A DNA stretch of 64,000 nt from the NCBI GenBank assembly GCA_002345965.1, contig DDTF01000037.1, positions 51,493-115,492 on the forward strand, given 5' to 3'. Source of the stretch: Flammeovirgaceae bacterium UBA2371. GTDB lineage: Bacteria; Bacteroidota; Bacteroidia; Cytophagales; Cyclobacteriaceae. The notes beneath the pieces were generated by a model that was not told the origin of the DNA, made no database searches, and saw only the letters and a list, made by a program, of their open reading frames with translations. Below are positions 8,217 through 15,981 of the stretch, piece after piece. Within the stretch, counting starts at the first letter, position 1, and each line of letters starts with the position of its first letter. The position numbers were made by a program, and so were the translations under genes.

Positions 8217-8887
8217 GCAGTATTTTTATACCCCAAACGGTCAAGAATCTTCACAAAAGCCTCACCGTCCGGAAAGGCCTGCACAGATTCAGGCAAATAT
8301 GTGTAGGCTGAACTGTCTTTGGAGACCCAACGGCCGATTTTAGGTAAAACGAACTTAAAATAAAAGTTATATAGCTGTTTAAATGGAAATTTGCGAGGCT
8401 TTGAGAATTCCAAAACGACCACTTTGCCGCCAGGGCGAACTACTCTGAGCATTTCTGCCAGACCCTTTTCTAGATTTTCAAAGTTGCGCACACCAAATGC
8501 AACGATGATGGCATCAAACTTATTCTCTTCGAAAGGAAGATTTTCTGAATCCCCATAAATTAGCTCTATTCGACTATCCAGCTTCTTATCCTTCATTTTA
8601 ACTCTTCCTACCTCCAGCATTCCTTCTGAGATATCTACACCTATTACCTTATCAGGATTAAGACGGAGTGACTCTATGGCAAAATCACCTGTGCCCGTAG
8701 CGACATCCAAAATTTGCTTTGGAGCAATTGACTCCAACATTTTGATTGCTTTCTTTCTCCAGGTAATATCAATTCCAAGGCTTAAAAAGTGGTTGAGAAA
8801 ATCATAATTGCCACTGATGTTGTCGAACATCTTGGCTACCTGATCTTTCTTTGCAGATTTATCTTGTTTATAGGGTAGTACTGTCAT
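8165..8887 (-). CDS. ubiE: Demethylmenaquinone methyltransferase
   Basis: 240 residues. A class I SAM-dependent methyltransferase performing the last step of menaquinone synthesis, the quinone used by the cbb3 oxidase pathway encoded at 51-56 kb. Family signatures are YDFLNHFLSLGID (28-40), the SAM motif DVATGTGDFA (61-70), GVDISEGML, and FGVRNFENLEKGLAEM near residue 130, followed by LRVVRPGG and LEFSKP. Length is as expected. The start codon immediately follows a hairpin with a T-run, see 8888-8919. The 3' end overlaps porT by 52 bases. Confidence 0.95.
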   Translation of the reverse strand: MTVLPYKQDKSAKKDQVAKMFDNISGNYDFLNHFLSLGIDITWRKKAIKMLESIAPKQILDVATGTGDFAIESLRLNPDKVIGVDISEGMLEVGRVKMKDKKLDSRIELIYGDSENLPFEENKFDAIIVAFGVRNFENLEKGLAEMLRVVRPGGKVVVLEFSKPRKFPFKQLYNFYFKFVLPKIGRWVSKDSSAYTYLPESVQAFPDGEAFVKILDRLGYKNTACKPLTFGISSLYTGIK

Positions 8888-8919
8888 AAAAAAATAACCA
8901 ACGATTTAACAATCGTTGG
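8888..8919 (-). terminator. Hairpin plus T-run abutting the ubiE start codon
   Basis: On the minus strand CCAACGATT (8919-8911), loop GTTA and AATCGTTGG (8906-8898) form a perfect 9-bp stem followed by TTATTTTTTT, and the next three bases are the ubiE ATG (8887-8885). It can terminate the upstream OmpA-type gene, which ends at 8949. It would also sit in the leader of any transcript starting from the CAACTTTG box at 8938-8931. Confidence 0.7.
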
Positions 8920-8948
8920 TCTTAGAGGTTCAAAGTTGGTGAAAAAAA

Positions 8949-10931
8949 CTAATTTTCAAGCACTTTAAACTCAACTCGTCTATTTAATTCCCTGCCATCT
9001 ATTTCATCATCGTTACTGGCCAGAGGTCGTTCTTCACCATAGCCTACCGTTGTAATCCTGCGTGTATCAATTCCTTTGGAAACCAAAAAATCCTTAACGG
9101 CATTGGCTCTTTTACTGGATAATTTTTTGTTGAATGCCGCACTACTCACATTATCCGTGTGACCTGATATTTCAACTTTAATTCTTTCATTTTGCTTTAG
9201 CATATTCTCCAGCTTATTCAGTTCGCTGTAAGCCCCCTCTTTAAAGGTGGCTTTACCATAATCAAAGTAAATGTTACGTAGCACATGCACTGTGCCCACT
9301 TCTAATTTTTTTAACATTATAGTTATACTACCATTTCTTTCAAATTCCGAAGCTCCCCTTATTTCAACTACCATATTCTGAAAAGCATATCCATCACTTT
9401 CAACAGAAAGATTATACTCCTCTGTTTCGGGGGATTTTACAGCAAAAATGTATTTACCCACTGCCTGGGCTTTGTATCCAGAAACAGAATTGTCTGAGAC
9501 TTTAGACAGCTTCACCTTAGCTTCTACAGGGGCCTTAGTCTCACTGTCCATTACTGTGACTTCATATTGCAATGGAACAATTTCTTTTTCTATATCCGGA
9601 GGTGTGCCTTTAGGGGTTGTTATTATATAAATATCAGAATAGCCCATACCATCATCCCGAATGGAAGAATAGTATCCTCGCTCCCCATCTTTTGAACCTA
9701 CGTAAAATATGTCGTCCTCAGGGGTATTCATTGGGTAACCCAGATTTTCAGCTTGACTCCATTCACCTTTCTTTGGGTTGGTCAAAGTAGCCTTGAAAAT
9801 ATCGAATCCCCCCATTCCCTTTTTTCCTTGAGAAGAGAAATATAAAGTAACATTGTCATAATCAATAAATGGACTGTCCTCATCCAATTCAGAGTTTATG
9901 TTTGGACCAAGATTTTTTACTTTAGTCCACTCTCCCACTCCATTTTTGGTAGCTTCATAGATATCTGAACCACCTAATCCGCCTATACGGTCACTGGCAA
10001 AATAAAGTTTAGAGCCATCTTTAGAGAGGGAAACTGATGTTTCACGATAATTAGAATTTACATCTCCTGGCAGTGGCTGAGGTACAGTCCAAGACCCATC
10101 AGCCTGACGCGTACTAAAGTAAACGTCTCCGGCATTCTCATCCTTATAAATAAAGAGGGTGTTTCCGTCTGCGGAAAGCGCGAGGTTAGAATCATTAAAT
10201 GGGGTGTTTACCTTATTGCTAATGTTTTTTGCTCTGCTCCATTTACCATCTTTTTTAATCGAAATGAAAATATCTTCATAGGGTTTGTTATCATCTGCAA
10301 CGTCTTCATTAAGGTTACCCTCTCTTCTTCTGGAAGTAAAAACCAGTTCATCTTCATTTTCATTAATAACAGGGGCATAGTCATCGAATTCAGAATTGAT
10401 TTCTCTGCCCAGGTTAACGATTGAATAATTACTTGGATTGGCCACAAACTCTTTCCCATTTTTGCATTCATAGATTTTTCTATCTACTACTGTAAGGTCT
10501 ACTTTATCCTCTCCTGAATAACCTGGATTAGCCTGAAGTTTAGTTTTATATAGTTCATAAAACTTAATGGCTCTGTCAAAATCAAGCCCATAATGGTAAC
10601 TCTGGGCAATCAAATATTCAATGTTAAAATGATAGGTAGGGTCTTGTCTGAAAACACGCAGAAAATATTTAGATGCTCTCGCTTTGCCTGTAGTAAACAA
10701 ATGAACGTTTCCAGCGCCAAAGTTGGCTTTCATATTAGTGGTGTCAAGGTTAGCCGCAATAACCATCAGGTCAAGGGCATCATCCATGGCTTGGGTAGCT
10801 GACATTATCAGTTCTGCCTGTTCCATGTACAAGGCCGATTGCTCTTTATCTTGCTGACTTTGAGCCTTAGCTTGATGAGTGAGTGCAGTACAAACAGCCA
10901 AAAAAATCAGTATTCGATAGATACTGTGCAT
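8949..10931 (-). CDS. PorE-like periplasmic/outer-membrane protein: TPR, PD40 propeller, CRD and OmpA domains
   Basis: 660 residues with a signal peptide ending HQAKAQ. Domain order: TPR-like helices (about 25-150), a WD40-like PD40 propeller (about 170-440) with repeats such as DDYAPVINENEDELVFTSRR, GLGGSDIYEAT and GMGGFDIFKAT, a carboxypeptidase-regulatory-like beta domain (about 450-540), and a C-terminal OmpA peptidoglycan-binding domain with ISGHTDNVSS, SSKRANAVKDFL and RELNRRVEF. This is the architecture described for PorE of the type IX secretion system, and porT is two genes away. Related multidomain OmpA proteins are common in Bacteroidota, so the PorE assignment is inference; the domain content is directly visible. 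Confidence 0.75.
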   Translation of the reverse strand: MHSIYRILIFLAVCTALTHQAKAQSQQDKEQSALYMEQAELIMSATQAMDDALDLMVIAANLDTTNMKANFGAGNVHLFTTGKARASKYFLRVFRQDPTYHFNIEYLIAQSYHYGLDFDRAIKFYELYKTKLQANPGYSGEDKVDLTVVDRKIYECKNGKEFVANPSNYSIVNLGREINSEFDDYAPVINENEDELVFTSRRREGNLNEDVADDNKPYEDIFISIKKDGKWSRAKNISNKVNTPFNDSNLALSADGNTLFIYKDENAGDVYFSTRQADGSWTVPQPLPGDVNSNYRETSVSLSKDGSKLYFASDRIGGLGGSDIYEATKNGVGEWTKVKNLGPNINSELDEDSPFIDYDNVTLYFSSQGKKGMGGFDIFKATLTNPKKGEWSQAENLGYPMNTPEDDIFYVGSKDGERGYYSSIRDDGMGYSDIYIITTPKGTPPDIEKEIVPLQYEVTVMDSETKAPVEAKVKLSKVSDNSVSGYKAQAVGKYIFAVKSPETEEYNLSVESDGYAFQNMVVEIRGASEFERNGSITIMLKKLEVGTVHVLRNIYFDYGKATFKEGAYSELNKLENMLKQNERIKVEISGHTDNVSSAAFNKKLSSKRANAVKDFLVSKGIDTRRITTVGYGEERPLASNDDEIDGRELNRRVEFKVLEN

Positions 10932-11086
10932 GTTAAAAAATGGTTTCGTACGAATTTAGCATAAAAATGGGCTTTGCAACCGAAGCAATTTAACAAAATC
11001 TTGCACAAAGAAAGCTTAAAAACAGCTAGATAAGGTACCTTGCCCCTCGTTTAAAGGCATTTTAACAACAACTTGCCCCTGGAGTA

Positions 11087-11686
11087 ATGGATATTAAGAC
11101 TGCGGAATTTATAATCAGCAATACAGAACTAAGTAAGTGCCCCAAACCGGATAAACCTGAATTTGCTTTCATTGGAAGGTCCAATGTAGGCAAATCCTCC
11201 CTGATCAACTTGCTCACCAAAAGAAAGGACTTGGCCAAAACTTCGGGAAAACCTGGAAAAACGCAAACCATTAACCATTTTTTGGTGGACAAGAATTGGT
11301 TTCTCGTTGATCTACCAGGTTATGGGTATGCAGGGGTAAGCAGGACTGCACGAAAGGGATGGGGTAAAATGATTGAGAATTATTTACTGAATCGTGAAAA
11401 TCTGTACTGCACATTTGTGTTGGTTGATGCGCGCCATGAACCACAACAAAAAGATATTGAATTCATTACATGGATGGGCGAAAAACAACTGCCCATAGCT
11501 GTCGTATTGACCAAAGCTGATAAGCTCCCAAAAGTTGCCTTGGCCAAATCTGAGCAACAGTTCAAAAAAAAATTATTGGAGACGTGGGAAGAGCTCCCTC
11601 CTGTATTTATCACTTCAGCCGAGAAAAAATTGGGAAGAGAAGAAGTGCTCGATTTTATCGATAAAGCCATCAAAGGTCAACTCTAA
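11087..11686 (+). CDS. engB: Ribosome biogenesis GTP-binding protein YsxC/EngB
   Basis: 199 residues. GTPase of the TrmE-Era-EngA-EngB superfamily needed for 50S assembly. G1 is GRSNVGKSS (30-38), the G2 threonine lies in GKTQTINHF, G3 is DLPGYGYAG, G4 is TKADK and G5 is TSAEKKLG. The length is standard. The gene is divergent from the PorE-like gene with 155 bases between. That gap contains two copies of CTTGCCCCT (11039-11047 and 11072-11080) but no convincing promoter box. Confidence 0.95.
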   Translation: MDIKTAEFIISNTELSKCPKPDKPEFAFIGRSNVGKSSLINLLTKRKDLAKTSGKPGKTQTINHFLVDKNWFLVDLPGYGYAGVSRTARKGWGKMIENYLLNRENLYCTFVLVDARHEPQQKDIEFITWMGEKQLPIAVVLTKADKLPKVALAKSEQQFKKKLLETWEELPPVFITSAEKKLGREEVLDFIDKAIKGQL

Positions 11687-11691
11687 ATTCT

Positions 11692-11699
11692 TAGTTTTG
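11692..11699 (+). promoter_or_regulatory. -7 promoter box (TAnnTTTG) for the DUF5606 gene
   Basis: TAGTTTTG matches the Bacteroidota -7 consensus exactly and ends 24 bases before the ATG at 11723, so the DUF5606 gene probably has its own promoter just behind engB. Confidence 0.55.
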
Positions 11700-11722
11700 C
11701 GCATCACAAAAACTATTTAAGC

Positions 11723-12160
11723 ATGAAGTTAGCTGAAATTGCATCTGTAACCGGTAAAAGTGGATTGTTCAAAGTTCTAAAACCGGCCAAAGCAGGACTC
11801 ATTCTTGAATCAATGGATGAGAACAAGACAAGAATCATGGCGTCCGGTTCACACAAAGTTTCGTTGCTTGAAGAAATTTCCATCTATACTCATTCAAAGG
11901 AAGGAACTACACCCCTGGAAGAAGTACTAAAAAAAATTCATAAGGAATTTGGTGAAGACATTGGCCTAGATGCAAATGCCGAAGGCGTAGAGTTAAAAGC
12001 ATTTCTTAAATCAGTATTACCCGACTATGACGAAAACAGGGTTTACGTTTCGGATATTAAAAAATTAGTGAAGTGGTATGCAGTGTTGCTGAAATACGCA
12101 CCTGAAGTATTTCAAGATTCCAAAGAAGAAAAGTCAAGCAAAACCAAAAAGAAAGACTAG
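11723..12160 (+). CDS. DUF5606 family protein
   Basis: 145 residues, cytoplasmic. It begins MKLAEIASVTGKSGLFKVL and contains GLILESMDENKTRI and HKVSLLEEISIYT, the conserved N-terminal small beta domain of DUF5606, known almost only from Bacteroidota. A helical middle (LEEVLKKIHKEFGEDIG) and a lysine-rich tail (KEEKSSKTKKKD) follow. No function has been established for the family to my knowledge; the basic tail could bind nucleic acid, but that is speculation. Its TAG stop shares the palindrome CTAG (12157-12160) with the stop of fbp on the opposite strand. Confidence 0.8.
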   Translation: MKLAEIASVTGKSGLFKVLKPAKAGLILESMDENKTRIMASGSHKVSLLEEISIYTHSKEGTTPLEEVLKKIHKEFGEDIGLDANAEGVELKAFLKSVLPDYDENRVYVSDIKKLVKWYAVLLKYAPEVFQDSKEEKSSKTKKKD

Positions 12161-13140
12161 AACGACTCAGCACGCTCGACCATCTTTTTAGACCCAACAA
12201 AGAAAGGAGTTCGCTGATGTAAGGCAGTTGGTTCAATATCAAGGATACGCATCTTTCCATTTGTAGCTACCCCTCCCGCTTGTTCTGAGATAAAAGCCAA
12301 CGCGTTGCATTCATACATCAGGCGCAATTTTCCGTTCGGATCTTTTGCTGTGGAAGGATAAATATAAATTCCCCCTTTCAGTAAATTTCTATGGAAATCT
12401 GCCACCAGTGATCCTATGTACCTGGCCGTCATGTTCCTGTCCTTACAATCCTGAACATATTTTTTTACAGACTCTGGAAAGGAATTCGCGGCTCCTTCAT
12501 TGATGGAATATATTTTCCCGTCTTCAGGCATCTGCATGTCAGGATGTGAAAGAAAGAATTCACCTAAAGACTGTTCAAAAGTAAATCCATTTACTCCATG
12601 GCCAGTTGTGTAAACCATCATAGTAGATGAGCCGTACAGAATATATCCGGCTGCAACCTGTTGCGATCCTTTTTGCAAAATATCCTCCTTTTGAATAGGC
12701 GCTCCTACTTTGCTAATCCGTCTATAAATTGAAAAAATAGTGCCTATTGATACATTTACATCAATATTGGACGAACCATCCAAAGGATCAATAGCGATTA
12801 CATACTTACCGTCATTATTCAGGTCCTCATAAGATTCTGATTCTTCAGAAATCAACGCACAAACCTCGCCTCCTTTACTCAGCGCCCTCGTAAATCGGAT
12901 ATTGGCCAATACGTCCAGCTTCTGCTGATCATCTCCTGCCATATTTTGGGAGCCCAAAGGCCCCATGATATCTATCAAGCCAGCCTTATTTACCTCTCGG
13001 TTTACCACCTTCGAAGCCAAAGCAATATCGCGTAACAACTGGGACAATTCTCCGCTGGCAAACTGAAACTGGTCCTGATTATTCTTAATAAACCGATCAA
13101 GTGTAAAACCAATCGATTGTGCAATTCTTGAAGCTTCCAT
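12157..13140 (-). CDS. fbp: Class I fructose-1,6-bisphosphatase
   Basis: 327 residues. It hydrolyses fructose-1,6-bisphosphate in gluconeogenesis. Metal and substrate signatures are ISEESESYED with the downstream IDPLDGSSNIDVN (catalytic DPLDGS), YGSSTMMVYTTG, and the C-terminal KLRLMYECNALAFISEQAGG (C6-binding region). The length matches the bacterial class I enzyme. It is transcribed divergently from aspartate kinase across a 105-base gap holding a 14-bp palindrome at 13167-13180, 27 bases from the fbp start. Confidence 0.96.
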   Translation of the reverse strand: MEASRIAQSIGFTLDRFIKNNQDQFQFASGELSQLLRDIALASKVVNREVNKAGLIDIMGPLGSQNMAGDDQQKLDVLANIRFTRALSKGGEVCALISEESESYEDLNNDGKYVIAIDPLDGSSNIDVNVSIGTIFSIYRRISKVGAPIQKEDILQKGSQQVAAGYILYGSSTMMVYTTGHGVNGFTFEQSLGEFFLSHPDMQMPEDGKIYSINEGAANSFPESVKKYVQDCKDRNMTARYIGSLVADFHRNLLKGGIYIYPSTAKDPNGKLRLMYECNALAFISEQAGGVATNGKMRILDIEPTALHQRTPFFVGSKKMVERAESF

Positions 13141-13166
13141 TATTTAGATGTGTATTTCTTAGTACA

Positions 13167-13180
13167 GCTCAAAATTGAGC
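13167..13180. promoter_or_regulatory. 14-bp palindrome between fbp and aspartate kinase
   Basis: GCTCAA-AA-TTGAGC is an inverted repeat with perfect 6-bp arms in the divergent promoter region. It could be an operator or a chance palindrome; there is no T-run, so a terminator is unlikely. Confidence 0.3.
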
Positions 13181-13245
13181 CTAAATTCGCGACAGATTCT
13201 ATTCTTGCGCAAATATAAGCTGTTATTTGTATTCAGTTTTAAAAG

Positions 13246-14505
13246 ATGAGGGTATTCAAATTTGGAGGTGCTTCTGTCAAAGACGCTGACGCAATCAAAA
13301 AAGTAGCGGCCATCATTAAATCACATGAGGGTCAATCACTCCTTGTTGTGATTTCGGCCATGGGTAAAACCACCAATGCCCTTGAAAATCTGATCAAATT
13401 GCATGATGCTGGCCGGAGCCATAGTCAGGATTTAGAGAATTTGATTGGATACCATACCGCTATTGTCCGGGATTTATTTGACAATCCACACCCATTAATC
13501 AGGGAGCTTGACGAAGTGAAAATTCAAATTGAGATAGCCTTGAACATGGTTCCATCCAATTCGGATCTCATTTATGATCAAGTTGTATCCTTAGGTGAAA
13601 TCTTAAGCACAAAAATAGTGTCGGCTTACTTTAATGAAATCGGAATTAGCACGTTATGGGCAGATGCAAGAAAACTTATTCTAACAGACGATTGCTATAG
13701 AGAGGCAAAAATCGACTGGGGTAAAAGCAATGAACAGATTAATGCACTTGCAGAAATCATCAATGAAAAAATAGTTGTAACACAAGGCTTTATTGGTTCT
13801 GAAAAAAATGGGTATTCCACTACACTTGGCAGAGAAGGTTCTGATTTTAGTGCCGCCATCTTTGCCTCATGCCTCAATGCTGAATCAGTAACCATTTGGA
13901 AGGATGTACCCGGGGTAATGAGTGCAGACCCCAAACGTTTGCCAACTGCAACTGTATTCGATGAACTCCCATTCAAGGAGGCTGCTGAAATGACTTACTA
14001 TGGTGCCAGCGTAATTCATCCAAAAACAATCAAACCACTGGCTAATAAAGGAATCCCCCTTTTTGTAAAAAACTTTGACAACGTTCGATTACCTGGCACG
14101 CTTATCCATGAATGCAAAGTTGATAAGCTCCCACCACTCATTGTTTTTAAGGATCAACAGTGCCTGGTGTCATGCCAGGTTACTGACTACACCTTTATTG
14201 AAGAATCACAAATAGGCATTATATTCAATGCATTGTCTTCGCGCGGATTGAAGGTCAACCTTATGCAAAACTCTGCCATCTCCTTTTCATTTTGCCTCGA
14301 TTTTAAAGAAGAAAAAATAATGTCATTGATCCAGGAGTTAGGCAAAGATTTTGAAGTGTATTACAACACTGGCCTAACATTAATTACGATTAAAAACTAT
14401 GACGAGGAGAGTTTTGAAAAATACAGAAAGCAAAAGGATGTTGTTTTAGAGCAATCCTCACGCTCAACTTTGCAAGTATTAATACGATCACAACAATCCC
14501 TTTGA
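13246..14505 (+). CDS. lysC: Aspartate kinase (monofunctional)
   Basis: 419 residues. It phosphorylates aspartate in the first step of lysine, threonine and methionine synthesis. It begins MRVFKFGGASV (kinase KFGG motif), has TTLGREGSDFSAA near 193-206, VTIWKDVPGV and YGASVIHPKT near 251-260, then two ACT-like regulatory repeats (about 300-419) that would carry feedback inhibition. No homoserine dehydrogenase is fused. The last 18 bases overlap the phosphatase gene on the other strand. No terminator follows until 15061, so the 3' UTR may run about 550 bases antisense to that gene. Confidence 0.93.
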   Translation: MRVFKFGGASVKDADAIKKVAAIIKSHEGQSLLVVISAMGKTTNALENLIKLHDAGRSHSQDLENLIGYHTAIVRDLFDNPHPLIRELDEVKIQIEIALNMVPSNSDLIYDQVVSLGEILSTKIVSAYFNEIGISTLWADARKLILTDDCYREAKIDWGKSNEQINALAEIINEKIVVTQGFIGSEKNGYSTTLGREGSDFSAAIFASCLNAESVTIWKDVPGVMSADPKRLPTATVFDELPFKEAAEMTYYGASVIHPKTIKPLANKGIPLFVKNFDNVRLPGTLIHECKVDKLPPLIVFKDQQCLVSCQVTDYTFIEESQIGIIFNALSSRGLKVNLMQNSAISFSFCLDFKEEKIMSLIQELGKDFEVYYNTGLTLITIKNYDEESFEKYRKQKDVVLEQSSRSTLQVLIRSQQSL

Positions 14506-14955
14506 TCGTAGGTGGGCAAGAAAGCCATCTATTGATCGATCTAGAATTTCAAACACTTCCTGAAAATCATCTTCATTGCCGTAATAGGGATCAGGAACTT
14601 CGTCTCCTTCCATAGGATCAAACTCCCGCATCAGTTTAATTTTATCTTGATGCGTCCCATTTCCCAAACGAAGGATGTTCTGATGGTTGGCGCGATCCAT
14701 CGCCAGAATAAAATCAAATTGATCAAGATCACTCGAAGACAACTGTCTGCCCAAATGGCTCAATTTAACTCCATTCTTCTCAGCATTTTTCCTTGTTCTG
14801 ACATCGGGCATATCTCCAATGTGATAATCAGATGTGCCGCAAGAATCAACAACCACCTTTTCTATCAATCCATCCAAGTTTAGCTTATGCTTCATAATCC
14901 CCTCTGCAAGTGGAGAACGGCAAATATTTCCGAGACAAACGAACAAAACCTTCAT
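14488..14955 (-). CDS. Low-molecular-weight protein-tyrosine phosphatase
   Basis: 155 residues from the ATG at 14953-14955 (the frame is open to 14991, but MKVLFVCLGNICRSP at the N-terminus is the family's usual start). The P-loop C-X5-R-S is C7 to R13-S14. The general-acid Asp lies in the DPYYG loop (DEVPDPYYGNEDDF). Bacterial members dephosphorylate tyrosine-phosphorylated proteins, often in polysaccharide export control; others act on low-molecular substrates. No tyrosine kinase is nearby, so the target is unknown. The 3' end overlaps lysC by 18 bases. Confidence 0.9.
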   Translation of the reverse strand: MKVLFVCLGNICRSPLAEGIMKHKLNLDGLIEKVVVDSCGTSDYHIGDMPDVRTRKNAEKNGVKLSHLGRQLSSSDLDQFDFILAMDRANHQNILRLGNGTHQDKIKLMREFDPMEGDEVPDPYYGNEDDFQEVFEILDRSIDGFLAHLRSKGLL

Positions 14956-15060
14956 TTTAAGAGCTTTTAGGCCCACAAATTTAGGAATCATGGTAGTTAC
15001 CTAACAGAAATGAATGGTATTAAATACCGTATAGCATTTAATTTTTCGCTTTTGGTTGAG

Positions 15061-15090
15061 AAGCCCCGATTCGGGGCTTTTCTTTTTTTA
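15061..15090 (+). terminator. Rho-independent terminator, plus strand
   Basis: AAGCCCCGA (15061-15069), one loop base and TCGGGGCTT (15071-15079), then TTCTTTTTTTA. The only upstream plus-strand gene is lysC, which ends 556 bases earlier, so this either ends a long lysC 3' UTR or an unannotated short RNA. Confidence 0.8.
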
Positions 15091-15094
15091 TTCC

Positions 15095-15126
15095 TTGAAA
15101 TCAATTTATAGGATTCCTTAGTTTTG
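15095..15126 (+). promoter_or_regulatory. Promoter for enoyl-CoA hydratase
   Basis: A TTG (15095-15097) stands 21 bases before TAGTTTTG (15119-15126), matching the Bacteroidota TTG ... TAnnTTTG promoter form. The box ends 29 bases before the ATG at 15155. Confidence 0.6.
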
Positions 15127-15154
15127 GGATATATAATTTGAATAAACCACTATT

Positions 15155-15928
15155 ATGGAACTGATAAAAGTAACCGAACAACATGAGCCTCAAGTGGCTT
15201 TGATAGAACTTAACAGACCAAAGGAATTGAATGCGCTCAACCCGCAATTGATGCAGGAAATGCGTGATGCCTTAATGGATCTCGATAAAAATGAAAATGT
15301 CCGTGTTATTGTAATCACAGGAAACGAAAAAGCTTTTGCAGCTGGTGCCGATATTAAGCAGATGTCAGACAAAAGTGCAATTGATATGCTATTACTGGAT
15401 CAGTTCAGCACCTGGGATCAAATCAGAAAAACAAAGAAACCAATCATTGCAGCTGTCTCTGGATTTGCACTGGGAGGTGGATGTGAGTTGGCTATGACTT
15501 GTGATATGATTATCGCATCAGAGACTGCGAAATTCGGTCAACCTGAAATAAAAATTGGAGTGATACCTGGTGCAGGCGGAACACAACGTTTGACCAAAGC
15601 TGTTGGCAAAGCCAAGGCCATGGAGTTAATTCTCACGGGCAGATTCATTTCTGCTGAAGAAGCGCATTTTTATGGGCTGGTAAATAAAGTCGTACCTATT
15701 GAAATGTATTTGAAAGAGGCTTTTCAAATGGCAAAAGAAATTGCGCAAATGTCACCCATTGCTGTGCAGTTAGGAAAAGAAGCTATTAACCGATCCTTTG
15801 AAACCCAATTGGATGAAGGGTTGGCTTTTGAACGAAAAAATTTCTACATGACATTTGCTTCTGAAGATCAGAAAGAGGGAATGAAAGCGTTTATTGAAAA
15901 GCGCGCCCCTGTCTTTAAGGGTAAGTAA
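15155..15928 (+). CDS. Enoyl-CoA hydratase (crotonase family)
   Basis: 257 residues. Crotonases hydrate trans-2-enoyl-CoA in fatty-acid beta-oxidation. Visible signatures are AGADIKQM (oxyanion-hole strand), SGFALGGGCELAM with the second oxyanion glycine and first catalytic glutamate, and FGQPEIKIGVIPGAGGTQR carrying the second catalytic glutamate. The glutamates expected for a true hydratase are present, so it is unlikely to be only an isomerase. It stands alone with its own promoter and is followed by a strong bidirectional hairpin. Chain-length preference is unknown. Confidence 0.93.
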   Translation: MELIKVTEQHEPQVALIELNRPKELNALNPQLMQEMRDALMDLDKNENVRVIVITGNEKAFAAGADIKQMSDKSAIDMLLLDQFSTWDQIRKTKKPIIAAVSGFALGGGCELAMTCDMIIASETAKFGQPEIKIGVIPGAGGTQRLTKAVGKAKAMELILTGRFISAEEAHFYGLVNKVVPIEMYLKEAFQMAKEIAQMSPIAVQLGKEAINRSFETQLDEGLAFERKNFYMTFASEDQKEGMKAFIEKRAPVFKGK

Positions 15929-15934
15929 AATAAA

Positions 15935-15969
15935 GGAGGCTGCCTCCTCCAGGAAGCAGCCTCCTCTAA
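15935..15969. terminator. Bidirectional terminator
   Basis: GGAGGCTGC (15935-15943) pairs with GCAGCCTCC (15956-15964). The minus strand continues TTTATTTTA and the plus strand TCTAATTTT, so it can end both the enoyl-CoA hydratase and the convergent DUF6588 transcripts. Confidence 0.75.
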
Positions 15970-15981
15970 TTTTCCCGTTGC

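Noticed and set aside
11039..11080. Direct repeat CTTGCCCCT (11039-11047 and 11072-11080) upstream of engB
   Set aside because: Two short copies 33 bases apart, with no palindrome and no match to a known box; kept only as a note.
15000..15110. 33-codon frame ATGAATGGT... spanning the terminator at 15061
   Set aside because: It runs through a terminator stem, has no homology I can name, and the composition is driven by the hairpin.
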